Assembly: GCA_963377175.1 (NCBI GenBank)
Contig: CAUJNA010003249.1
Location: 196,509-260,508, forward strand
From: Effrenium voratum
Taxonomy: Eukaryota > Sar > Dinophyceae > Suessiales > Symbiodiniaceae
Length of the DNA: 64,000 nucleotides
Direction: 5' to 3'
Within the stretch, counting starts at the first letter, position 1, and each line of letters starts with the position of its first letter. The notes under the pieces are model-generated. The model was not told where the DNA came from and made no database searches. It saw only the letters and a program-made list of their open reading frames with translations. Position numbers and translations under genes: made by a program. This document shows positions 23,001-33,200 of this stretch, in pieces.

Positions 23001-24468
23001 CCTTGGGGTATAGATCTCCAAGCGGTGCGCGAGCTGCGAAGCTTCCACGGAGCTGTCGTAGCCGCCATCCTATCGCGGATCTCGGATCGGATCGATCGGA
23101 TCGGCCGAAGCGCAGGGCCCGCAGGAAGCAGCCTGGGGTTCACACCACCATTACAACAAGGGGGGTTCATACACTTCTTTATGGTTTACATAAGGATTCT
23201 TATCATCCAAAAACAAGGGTTCATACAGCCACCATTGTTTACATGAGGATTCTTATCATCCAAATAGGTCAACCATTGTTTTAAGGAGGGTTGAACTCTA
23301 GGAAGCATGTGGGGCTTTTTCTCAATTGCGAGGACCAGCTTGGTGGACGCTTTTCCGGCTTCTCGTGTCGCACAATCTGGAAAAGGCGGCACTCTTACAG
23401 AAGGCACGGCCCCAACACCCCACACCCCCCAACACCCCACACCCCCCAACACCCTCCCCAAGCCCCTCCCCCCCTCAACCCTTCAACCCCCCTTCAACCC
23501 CCCTTCAACCCCCCTCAACCCCTGATCACCCCCTGATCACCCCCTCTTCCCCCCTCTTCCCCACTTCCGCTCCTCCTGGTCCCCCAACTTCAGCGCCCAC
23601 TTCCGGCCCTTCGAATCCCGCAGCCCATAGGCCGCCGCCAGGTGCGGCGCCAGGCGGTTGGTGCCCCCGGACAGCGGCCAGGCCGCCTTTACGCCCTGGG
23701 CCACACGCTCCAAAAACGGACGGCCCAGAAAAGGGGAGGGGGGGGGGTGGTTGGATCTCTCAGTTTCTTGGGGAACAAAAGCCAAAAGCGAAACGCACAT
23801 CCAGCCAACAAAAGGCAGGGGAAACAACAAAACCGCCTTGAATCATACCCCTCCGACAAGGTTGGTGCCGTTGTTCTCTTAAAAGCCAAAAAATGTTTTT
23901 TTCTTGAGACAAGATCCAAAGAACATGGTTCCTGTTTGGCAATCAGCTGTCATCTCAAAGAAGCCTCCTCAGACAACGAACTGGCTTCCATTTTAAGGAA
24001 AAAGCCGGTTGAGTGATCTTCTTGAACGGAAATCCAAAGAACACCAGCAGCATTTTGGACTCACAGGCCTCAATGCCGCAGGAGCTCAAGGAGCACGAGC
24101 TGCAAACCTGGCCCATGGCTTACCCTCCCAGCCCCGCCCTCCTCCAGGCGAGGGGCGCCAGGTCGGTGGGGTTGTTGCGACGTTTCTCTTGACATGGGGA
24201 GGCCCTCAGGTGAAAAAAAAAACCGAGTTGGCAGAAGGGACACCAAGTAGCGCAGAAAGGGTGAGGCAAAGGCAGCGCGATTCCAGATGAAAGGTGTTTT
24301 TTGGCTGCGACTCGTTCCTGAACAGGCAGGAAACCCGCCAGCTCCCGCCTTGTTCTCCCAGCACTCGCACCCTCTCAGAGGCTCGCAAGTCGGGTTCGCA
24401 TGCTTGGAGAAGTCTTGGCGGACAGCTGCTACAGCGGCCGCCGTGGCCGAGGCCAACAGGAAATGCAT
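13997..24468 (-). CDS. Unrecognised multi-exon gene (at least 13 exons)
   Basis: I do not recognise the product. Exon-like segments between 23695 and 13997 are GC-rich and flanked by AG|G acceptors and GC, GA or GT donors, and they join in phase for most of their length. The visible protein is soluble-looking. The early part has GGTNRLAPHLAAAYGL and LGDGGYDSSVEASQLAHRLE; the middle part has AGNIAMFDWLTGGSDIQNDL and AWVQSNVLVLLCE; the last exons are rich in Ala, Glu, Gln and Leu and look helical or coiled coil (AERLQKQEASILAELRAEK). No catalytic motif or membrane segment is evident. The start at 24468 and the 3' end are uncertain; one junction (21.3 to 20.9 kb) does not keep phase with the borders chosen, so an exon may be missing. 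It could be two genes. Confidence 0.55.
14626..14739. mobile_element. Diverged copy of the CTCACTTCCTGAG element
   Basis: CTCACCGCCTGAGTGGATTGGCCAAACAAGG...GTCCAGGAACTCAGGATGTGAA; the ends are partly mutated. Confidence 0.65.
15531..15635. mobile_element. 105-bp MITE-like element with perfect terminal inverted repeats
   Basis: CTCACTTCCTGAG at the left end and CTCAGGAAGTGAG at the right end form a perfect inverted repeat. The inside carries GTGGATTGGCC and GGTCCAAGCCCAAAAAG. No coding capacity; non-autonomous if mobile. Confidence 0.75.
15716..15752 (-). CDS. Unrecognised gene, exon at 15.7 kb
   Basis: Reads TAQDVAERLQKQ. Acceptor GCGAAG|GAC, donor AAGCAG|GACAGG (GA). It may extend upstream as MDMLKRWGRR. 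Confidence 0.5.
16940..17048 (-). CDS. Unrecognised gene, exon at 17.0 kb
   Basis: Begins IDLGMAQTAWQALQLQGEVL, strongly helical. The acceptor used (GCCCAG|ATC) breaks the AG|G habit, and the open frame extends upstream to KPFCTPLAQ, so the 5' border is uncertain. The 3' border is only approximate. Confidence 0.45.
17366..17407 (-). CDS. Unrecognised gene, exon at 17.4 kb
   Basis: Reads ACVEAQGLGWAALQ. Acceptor ACCAG|GCA, donor CTCCAG|GACACA (GA). Confidence 0.5.
17471..17632. repeat. Direct repeats plus palindromic-element remnant
   Basis: CCATATCCGCTTAA occurs twice and ATAGGA(T/G)TACCTTAAAGGAA occurs twice, followed by GGGATGGATGGTTTG and CATTCCCTGCTGAGAATCAGCAAG, like the 49.3 kb element. 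Confidence 0.6.
18053..18129 (-). CDS. Unrecognised gene, exon at 18.1 kb
   Basis: In the phase set by the preceding exon it reads KHGGLGSGSCASHFGQYNAR then LVSVM. Acceptor TCGCAG|GCA, donor ATG|GCACTC (GC). All three minus-strand frames are open over most of it, so phase was the deciding evidence. Confidence 0.5.
19591..19749 (-). CDS. Unrecognised gene, exon at 19.7 kb
   Basis: The longest exon in the window (159 nt). Begins KLFNKSEFAHRVFGPAIDRA and ends VAWVQSNVLVLLCE. Acceptor TTCCAG|GGAAG, donor GCGAAG|GCCGCT (GC). Confidence 0.68.
20755..20874 (-). CDS. Unrecognised gene, exon at 20.8 kb
   Basis: Begins VPLAEDNVVETPSHLAEIDL and continues GFGTPCCLQDFQRLSPEP. Acceptor ATGAAG|GGG. The GA donor GCCG|GAGCTC is chosen for phase with the next exon; GAG|GTCTTG at 20744 is the alternative. 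Confidence 0.6.
21251..21320 (-). CDS. Unrecognised gene, exon at 21.3 kb
   Basis: Begins NDLFNDLLKDGVAAMADNLE. Acceptor GGCAG|GAAC; the 3' border (CAG|GACAGA) is tentative. Confidence 0.55.
21411..21500. mobile_element. GGTACC/AAAGGGAAACC intronic element, diverged
   Basis: GCAGGGTACCCCCGATTTAAAGGGAAACCAAAAGGACCACC then GGGTCCCCCCCCC; ends not clear. Confidence 0.5.
21773..21822 (-). CDS. Unrecognised gene, exon at 21.8 kb
   Basis: Reads AGNIAMFDWLTGGSDI. Acceptor TGTAG|GCC, donor ATCCA|GTCGGG (GT), giving a split Gln in phase with the next exon. Confidence 0.6.
21890..21995. mobile_element. GGTACC/AAAGGGAAACC intronic element
   Basis: GGGTGCGTCTCTTTTTGAG start, core GGTTTTAAAGGGAAATCAGAAGG, GGGGGTCC box, and AACAAACGCACGCCCAT end. 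Confidence 0.6.
22396..22443 (-). CDS. Unrecognised gene, exon at 22.4 kb
   Basis: Reads EFRKSRHTALLQELVE, amphipathic helix. Acceptor ATTCAG|GAG, donor GTGGAG|GACGAG (GA); a longer version ending ELPCS is possible. Confidence 0.55.
22654..22723 (-). CDS. Unrecognised gene, exon at 22.7 kb
   Basis: Begins VLQITEASCPGVFKSPALEE. Acceptor GGTAG|GGTG, donor GTCGAG|GCCAGC (GC). Confidence 0.65.
23002..23069 (-). CDS. Unrecognised gene, exon at 23.0 kb
   Basis: Reads DGGYDSSVEASQLAHRLEIY then TP. Acceptor GATAG|GAT, donor CCAAG|GCCGGG (GC). Split Arg codon in phase with the next exon. Confidence 0.65.
23400..23545 (+). repeat. C-rich tandem array (CACCCCCCAACACCC)
   Basis: CACCCCCCAACACCC-type units then CTTCAACCCCC and TGATCACCCCC units, ending just 3' of an exon of the unrecognised gene. 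Confidence 0.85.
23582..23695 (-). CDS. Unrecognised gene, exon at 23.6 kb
   Basis: Begins GVKAAWPLSGGTNRLAPHLA and ends KGRKWALKLG (38 codons). Acceptor GCCCAG|GGC, donor GGG|GACCAG (GA). Joined to the next exon it reads ALKLGDGGYDSS. Confidence 0.65.
24403..24468 (-). CDS. Possible first exon of the unrecognised gene
   Basis: ATG at 24466-24468 begins MHFLLASATAAAVAAVRQD, an alanine-rich hydrophobic start resembling a signal peptide. The 3' border is not fixed, and the link to the exons below is by position only. Confidence 0.3.
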
Positions 24469-27171
24469 TTCGCACACAACGGATCTCGGCTGGAGCCGAA
24501 AGCAATGCCTTCGGCTGGAGCCGAAAGCAATGCCGGCGCCCGCTGCTCAAGAGGATCTGTTTGCCCCAAGGTCAGGGTCAATCCCTAAAAATAATTAGGA
24601 AGTGCATCCCCCCCCGTAAAAAGAAAACGCAACAGGTGATCGAGCTCCCGGATGCAGCTCGCCGAAACGGACATGGCACTGGCCACCTGCTTGATGCCTA
24701 GTTTATCAGAACCAAAATCACAAAACCGAGAAAACCTTCAGCTGCCCCCTAATTATTTGGTTTGTTATTTGCCCTCTACAAGCACCAAAATTTCAAATCC
24801 AAATGCAAATCACTAATCCAAACCACCAATTTGGGGTTGCCTGAAAATTTGCCAAGAAGAGTGATTTTGTATGTCGCTTTTTTGCTCGCGCTTCTTTTGA
24901 AACCTGGTCTGCTCTCGAGCTTACTGATACACGCTGCAGCCCAATGGCTTTTTCCATCAGGCCAGGTGGGACTCTGGTGAAACCTTCCTTGACCGAGGAG
25001 TCGTTTGGAACAATAGATGGCATTGGATCCTTAGTCGCACCTCAAGCCATTGGAATCCTTCAACGCTTTTCCAGGCAACTGACCTAAACAGACTACGGGT
25101 CCTCGACCTTGGAGTCAAAGATTATGGCATTTGCTTCCGGCGCTCTGCCGGACAAAAGTTCAGCTCACTCAGTAGATGATCTTGGCTGAAAGCTTCAGCT
25201 GACTCACCGAAAGCTGCGCAGCACGGGAGGGTCAAGCAGTGGAAACAGAAAGCCTGCCCCAGTTGAAACCACCCGGAGTTGGTAGGAAAGCGTACCCATG
25301 GAGTGGATTGACCAAAGCCCGAAACTGTAGTTGGCGAAAATGGAGAGCCAAAAAAAAACATGAAGTGCAGTGAGCCCAAGTTCGAAGAAGGGCCAACCGC
25401 CTTTCGGGTTGTGGGGAACCCACTGAAAGGGGCGAAAAGTCTGTGGATCGAATCTGGGGCTCCCTTCAACCCGGCCTGTGAAGTCTGGAAAGGTTGTGGG
25501 GGAAAGCATGGAAGGGCCACTTTTTCTACTGGATTCTCAGGGCCAAAGTGGCGAGTGCAGTCCCTGCCCATTTTGGTTGCAAGTTACATCCCCTTTACTC
25601 ACATCTACTGGGGATTGTGCCTACTTTCACCCTGATGTGAAGGAACCCCTCTCAAACCAAGAGCACAAAGGGAACCTTTGGATGGGGCCAAGAAAGGCCA
25701 GGTGTCTGCGTGGCCAATGCGGTGCTCGGAGACTGTGCCAAACTTTGTTGATTGCGTTTGATTTAAACACGACAAATGCACATGCGCACAACCGCCAAGG
25801 GCACAATACCGGTCAACACACACACACAACTGACAGGGGCACGATGCCGATAAACAAGGAGGAATCGACAACATGGTGAACACTTTTGGGGACCACCTGA
25901 ACAGGCTGCGCACGCTCCAAATGTCCCACACATATTCCTACTTTTGACAAACCCCCAGCCCGCACATGGGCCATCATAGAGAAAACGCTTTATGTGGGCC
26001 CATGTCAAGCTTCCTTCAATAGCAGTTGCCTAAATTGTTATTCAACGATTCATGACCATCCAACATGTTGACTATGAGGTAAGCAGAAGGAACATGCTAA
26101 TCAGGGTGGCTCAACAGCTGGTCAATCTTGAGCGGGCCCCTTTTCATTGGCAGGCTTCGAATGAATCCAAAGTTCAGGTAAACAACTCCACGGAAAAGGT
26201 GCTTTGACCCAGCACCCCCGTACCGCCTCCTGGACTTTTTGTGCACCTCCATCATCCAAGTCTTCCAAAAGGCCTGCCGGGAACTCGCCTACATTCGCCC
26301 ACTCGTTGGTTGGTTGACTTGGGGATGGGGTGAAAGTGGTGGTTCATCTATCCGCTTCTGGTCTTGCTTTGACAGGGCCGTGTGAAATGAGGCTTGGTCA
26401 ATCCTAATCCATACTGTATTCCCTATCGGACAACCACTGCAAAATTCGGACCCCTTTCGCAACCCAAGCTCAGAGTCTTGCGGATTGCCTTTGAACCATC
26501 CCAGTTCAGAATGCCATGCGCGGGAAGGCAATGCAGCCTCGCCCATGCCAAAGCTGGTGCCCTTGGCATGGTCTGACGCTTTCCAAATGTGTCATAATCA
26601 AAGCCTGGCATTGAGATGGTCGCCCAAGAACTAAACGGGCGGATATCGGCCCTATGCCTGGGCCCTTAGCCTTCATCTAGCCTGGTTTTAAGATATCGGC
26701 TCAAATGGTCATGGGCCTTGGAGGAGTGTTTTTCCGGCCCAGCTGGTTGCTCCAAGAGGGGATCCAGAACCGATCAATTACCAGACATTTTAGACGTCCA
26801 TCACTTGGTTTTGCAAGGAAAATATGATCAACATACAGGAACATCGAAGGAAAATGCAAACACACATGCAACAGGGCTTTAGATTATCCGCCTGAACATT
26901 AGCCCGACAGAAATTGCAGTTTCCTCTTGATCTGGTGCAATAGGCAACAGGAAAAAGGCAAACCTCTTCTTCTTTTTCTTCCTTCTTCTTCGTCTTCTTC
27001 TTCTTTGTTGCTTTTTGTGATTCTTGCTTGGGGCGGGATCCGCCAGAAAAAATGGGCGACACAGGGGTGAACGAAGCACCCCTCATACTGGGGGTCCCCC
27101 AGAAGGAATTTCCTCTAGCAGGGATGGATTTTTGGGTTCCATGTTCATCTGCAAAGTAAGATGCCCTGCGA
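24469..27171. other. Probable intergenic region between CDPK and the middle gene
   Basis: No exon-like conserved segment recognised. It holds a CTT-rich tract (26962-27012), short CA runs near 25820, a degenerate copy of the GAGTGGATTGGCC element (about 25300-25360) and a repeat shared with 2.1 kb (26588-26660). Confidence 0.5.
26962..27012 (+). repeat. CTT-rich pyrimidine tract
   Basis: Imperfect CTT trinucleotide run about 160 bases 3' of the CDPK stop. Confidence 0.85.
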
Positions 27172-27239
27172 TCAGCCGATCTCGGCTTCAGCCGATCTCA
27201 GCTCAATCGAACTCAGCCTGACAGCTTCAGCCGCTGCCC
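27172..27239 (-). CDS. CDPK exon 28: C-terminus and stop
   Basis: Reads AAAEAVRLSSIELRSAEAEI then G and TGA. Acceptor AGCAG|GGG. Coding-like composition and correct phase support it, but this tail is not conserved, so it is the least certain exon. Confidence 0.62.
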
Positions 27240-30200
27240 CTGCTTGTGATTCTGTCGCTCATCTCGGTGGGCGGGGGTTCCTGGCGACAGTGTCTTGGCT
27301 CCAGAAAAAAAAACGGGTCAGTCCTGATTTGAGCCCTGTTCAACACCCAAAAGGACCACATCTTTTGAAGGGGCCAAGCAGCAGGTGACTGAATCCTCCT
27401 TAACGGGATATATAAATAGCCACTGCCATGACTCTCCTTTGGCTCCTATCTGGAAACTTCGGGGGGCCTTTCGAGCTGGGAAGGGAATTCCGTCTTGAAA
27501 CTGAGGTGCTGAACACTTCTTCTCCCTGTAGACAGGGGGACATTTCACGCCTGGCAACCAGCCTGCAAAAATCTCAAGCGGGAATGGAATAAGTTCCTTG
27601 CGATTGCTCTCAACTAACAACCAACTACTGGGAAAGTACCCCCTATTTTGGTGGTATGCGAAGCTTGGCCAGGATTGCTTGCCAAGCTGCCAGTGGCTGG
27701 GAACAAACCATAAACCATGCCAATTAAAGCGTTGGAGCCCACCAAAGGCGCTCTTTTCGAGGAACGGAATCAAAAGCTGATCCCATCTAACATGAACCTC
27801 CCCAAGTCACCACATGAAACTCATCAAGTCACCCACCCAATTCTTCCGTTTAGAGGCGCCAAAGCCGCACCCCCGCGCAGGCTCAGGCCGTGGGCGTCCT
27901 TGGCCGTCCGCTTGACTGCTGTTCTCCGCCCCGCGCATCATCGTGAAGAACTCCTCGAAGTCGATCTTGCCGTCCTGTCGGATGACCCATAGGTCCGGAT
28001 CCAAAAGCTGTCCGGGATCAATGGGCCTGGAAAACCAAAAGGAAAGCCGTTTCGCCATTTCGGCTCCCTAAAAACGACACAACTGGACTTGTCTCAAAGG
28101 GGGAACCCGCAAAAGGGCAGAACCGTTTCCTTTGAGAAATGGGTAAGTGGTCTCCAATTTGGAATCTACCAATGGCTCGGTCCCTTGACGAAATGGTTCA
28201 AACCGGGACAGTCAGGTCCATGGGTGGGGGATGAATAACCCTTTTTTCGCGGTGGGACCAGACTCATCCACTTTACGGTACCGGTTTGGTGGGTGCTTGG
28301 TGTGGGGAATAAGACTTGCTTGACACGAGGGGGAATTGTTCCATTTGTGGACTTCGGAGGGGGAGCTCAGAATTGATCACCCCTTGGTGGACTACTAAGA
28401 GGGGGGGTGTCCCATGTAAGAAGGGAAGGAGTCACTTTTGCGAGGAGCCACTCCCCCATTGGCCACCGAGTTGATGAACCGGAGTTTGTGAATCCAAAAG
28501 GACCGTACTTGGGGGTTACCTGCCTCCTGAGTGGTTTGGCCAATCAAAAGCCCTAACCTGTTGTTTGCCACTATGGTCTTCCCAGCATGGGAAGGAATTT
28601 AGCACCTTGAGACAAGGAATATGACGAAGGGATTGCCTGCTATGGCTCGCCTGGGATAATTATTAAGATTCCATGTGCAAAGCCCGTTTTGGTTGTTCCG
28701 CGAAAAAAGGGGCGCCACAGGCATTTCGTTCGGCATGGCAAATGAGCAAACCAAAGACCAGGCCCTCTCATGCAAACACACACCTATAGACTTTCACACC
28801 ATGTCAGTCCAATCAATAACATGAAACGGCTGTCTTTTTTCGAGGGTACCATGATTGAGATTGTTTTAAGGGGAACCCAAGTGGACATCAAAAATTGTTG
28901 GGGGTCCCCATTTTAAGACACACCCAAAAGTCATTACTTCTGGATTCACGTTTTCCCTTGGAAACTTAGACTCGTAAATGGCTCACCCGTGTGTCCCTGC
29001 CTGAGCTGGCTGCATGCGCAGCTAACACTCCCCACCTCTAAACTGGCAATCATGAGACTCCCCCTTCTCTTTACCCACTAACCCACACCACAAAAAAACA
29101 AAACACGAACCACAAACCCTCAAAAAGGTGCTATGTCCCAACCCAAAATGGTGGTCCGCGATCGGATCGCATGGATCGGACTTGGGCGCCGGCGTGGTTC
29201 TGGTCCACCTGTTGGAAGATCTGTTGGATGTTGTTGATCGACTCGCCTCGGCGAGTCGGAAGGCCAGGGAGCGAGGGAGCGAGCGAGCGCGATGACCACA
29301 ACTTTGCGTGGAACCCCAAACAACAAGCCATCCGTTTTGAGAGGGATACGTGCTCCATGTGAATCTGGGAGCAAGGAGGAAAGCAAAGGCACATGGCCTG
29401 AAAAGGCTGGGAAGGAAGCGTTAGATTAGAGGAAGCCCCCCCTTAGCGGGAAGCCCCTTCTTAGGAAGCTTTTCCGAACCCTCCAAAGGGGGCTCTTAGG
29501 ATTGCTTAGCGCCTTTCTGTGGACTAGGGGGGAGTCCTTTAGTATCTCCCAGCAAAGACTTGCAGCGCAACAATCGCATTGGTAGCTGCTGCAAACTCTT
29601 ACAGGCATATGAGGGTGTCTTTTTTCGAGGCTCGGTCTGCCTTGTTTTTTGTGGCTTTAAAGGGACCCCCAAAAGATAACCACAAGTTTTGGGTCCCCAA
29701 AGAACAAACACACCCATGTACAAATGATATACTTAAATTACTTAAATCAATACTTTCATGCATGTCATCGACATGTTCAGGATCACATAGTAGAACCCTT
29801 GCCGAGCTGCCGCTCGGCCAGGCTGCCCTCAATGAGTGGGACCCCTTCCAAACATTCTACCCTAAGGGTCCGATCGATGGAATTTGGGGCTCCAAAACTT
29901 GTCTTGAGACCCCTGAAACAACTCTGGCTGTGGCAATTACACGGGCCGCCGGGTTCTGCATAAGCCCCCGGACCCTTAACATAGGTGAATCAATTTTGTC
30001 CGAAAGCTAAGCAGGTCTAATTCTATGCTTCCTCGAGAAGAGTGGGGGATCGACCTTTGGAAACACGGCCAACAAATGCGGGCCACTGGACTTCCCCTTC
30101 GAAGAATGATCACTTGACTGGGGATTTTGGAGGGAGGCTGAGCAAACCCGGACTACAACCAAAGCTCCATGCCATTAATCCTCTTTCCAAAATCATGGAG

Positions 30201-33200
30201 CTTGGACGTCGTGGGTTGTCAACGACAATATGGACCCCCTTTTTGGCCCCCTTTTAATAGCGGGCCACACAAACCATGGCCAAGAAAGGGCACCCCTTTG
30301 ACAACTCATCGCGTCCCCCTCTTGCAAACCCCTCCGATCGTCAGCTTCCGTCGCCGGGAGACTGTCTTTCAGGTTCATGGCTTGCGCCACGTCAACATCT
30401 CCAATCACCTCCGGCTTGATCACCCCTTCAGAGACGGTGCATCAGTGTGACCCAACCAAAAGGCTTCAAGCCCCCTTTTCAGGCTCCTTTTGAAGTGCTC
30501 CTCCCCAAGAAGCGGGGGGGTCGCAACCCAACCAAAGAGCACTCAACTAAATGCTTCAACTTGAACTCTTTATGGCAAAATCGCAAGTCCCAACCTGCCC
30601 GCCAGTACATCCAATCAGGTTGGCAGGGTCGGATTCTTCCGCCTGCTCCAGCTCTTTGAAGTCGATGCTGCCGTTGTTGTCCAAGTCGAACTTCTTGAAG
30701 GCGTTCCAAACGATGTCCTCCTCACCGTTTGATGCACATGGGCGGTGGTTGGTCTTTGTCCGTTTTGGTGGTTTAAATGGGGGTTCAAAGGAAAACCACC
30801 AATTCAAGGTGTCCCCTGCACACGTTGCTTCCTGCAGCTGCGAATTTTTGCCTGTGAAGGAGACCAAGCCTACTTGCATGTAGTTTTCTTAGCAGTTTCT
30901 TGCTCTCCGCCCTACATAAGGCGGCCAACAGGTTCACGATTCTTTGTTCTGCACATATCGGCCACCTGAACATTACCCCCCCGCTCCCCCCCACAAAAAA
31001 GAACAAATATAAAATGGGTTCTGTTTGGTCTGGTAGAAAAAGTCATGTCGTAAATGATCCTGCCCAAAAGCCATGAGGCCAGTTTTGTGGTAAATGACCA
31101 TTTGCAGTCCGTGCTTGTGTTCATGCCCGCCACAAAATGGTATAGATGTATAGATTATAGACCCTATTGCAAAGTGGGTTGGGAAACAGGACACCGAGGG
31201 ATATGAACATGTGGTATATACTTCTACTTTTACACTGGAGCCAGAACTACTACAATTCACACATTGGGGCAAGGGACCTTCATCATGAGAAAGCTCAATT
31301 ATGATCCCTATGTGAGCTCGCAACAATGTTGGAACGCTTTTTATTGTCGATGCAGTCTACTTGAGTTAGGCAAACCAGCCCCGATGATTTGATCCTCGTT
31401 TCGATTCTTGCATGCATATCCGTTTGAACGTCATCTAGATCCGTGGAAACTTGGCTTTTCCAACCTGGTAACGACTCCTACCTCAAATGCCCCGAGATGG
31501 GTTTGTTGCAACATATTTTGGGCGGTTGCCTTTGGTTCCCTGCAAAGAGTATCGAAAGAGGGGTTGTCCCTATAGTACGTAAATATCAACCTTCCATACA
31601 TCGGGAGCCTCGTGTTTGGTTTGGTACCAATCAAATATATAAGGAACTTTGAGGGTTTCTCAATTTCAATGTGGCTCCCTGGAACAGGAGAACTACAAGA
31701 CCCAAACAATTGTGTACCCAAACCTTGTTGTCTGATCATTATTTTGAAAGGTTGAACGCAACCCTGCTGTGCCCTTTCTCTTCTTTACAACATCGTCCTC
31801 GATTCTGACCCCAACAGCCATTCGACAAACAAAAGCCGGCCCCAACCAAAACACGCTACAAATTTTGCAAGCAATCCTGGCTGCTTGCCTTTCGGCGAGG
31901 CCTTGCAAATGAATCCTTAAGGGAAGCCAAAAGCACAAGACCCAATTTCACGGGTTCCTTCACAAGACAAACTTTCAAACCTCCTTCCATGGTCCCCCTA
32001 ATACCGGCCATGTCCCTCGTTTCAGTTTCGTTCTGGGCACGTCCGGGAAGCCGGAAAAAAACGGAAAACCGAGCGGCCAGACATCATGCTCCATTATGCA
32101 GTTGTTCCTGGAGATCCTGTCAGGAACATACAAAAGTGAAGAGTGGAGGCCATACCATAGTGAGAAGAGTCTTCTAACTGCGCGCCTGCACGTACACCTT
32201 CTTGTCCAGCGTCGCAGCCAGGAACTCGGTGTAGTCGATGACACCCGACCCGTCCGTGTCAGCCTGGAGGCCAAGTGTCTCTAAAAATCGAGGGACCCCA
32301 ACCCCCCCTAGAATGTTAACCCCGGATTAATAAACCCCTGGTTGATTAATAGGGGAGTGTCCGGGTTCATCACTTTTGCAGGAAACACCCCCCTAATAAT
32401 GGGACGGGTTTGTTAATCCTGGGTCAACATTAACTGGTTTCCTTTTAATGTTGTTCTGAAAAACACCTGCTGATGGACAAACAAACCACGTCTGGAGTGA
32501 TAACATAGGTGGTTTATGCTAGTATTCGCAGGGTTTGATGTGACAAGGACCCGCGACATAAGCGCTTATAGCTGCCTCTACGCGCTGTGGGTGACCAGTT
32601 GGGTTTGTAGATGTACAGTATAATTCACACATGAGTATGTCGTAAAATAGGGGACCCCAAACATGGGTGGTGAACCCTTTGCCAATGACGTTGGTTTCCG
32701 AGAAAAAACAAAAACACACACACACCAAAAAAAAACTAGGGAGGTCCAAAAGAGGTGCATCCAAATAGGAAACACGCAAGCCCCAAGTAAAGGCTTCTGG
32801 GTGAGCCCGTTCCCCAGATCTCTTTGCCCAGATTCGTGCTGAGTTCAAAGTGCTATAACTATTGATGTGGAGAACTTCATAGGACAGAAGGGATCCCAAG
32901 CAAGCATTTGTTTCCAGGGAGGCTCCTATTGAAGGAAACCAGTCAACCATGTCCAAAAAGAAGCAAGGTGTTCTCCCAGCAACAGCCACGAAGTCAAATG
33001 CCGAGTGAACAAGTCGGCCAATGCTCGTTCTGTGCTTCAACTGATTTCTGTAATATAGGGGTCCATGTCCAATTGGGCATGTGTCAAATTAGGGGACCCT
33101 AGAATGGTGGTGTTCCTTTTGACTTTCCTTTCCACCAACCCCAAGGGTACCATTTTGTTAGCCTCAAAAAAACGAACCCCCAATTCAAAACCCACCTCAT

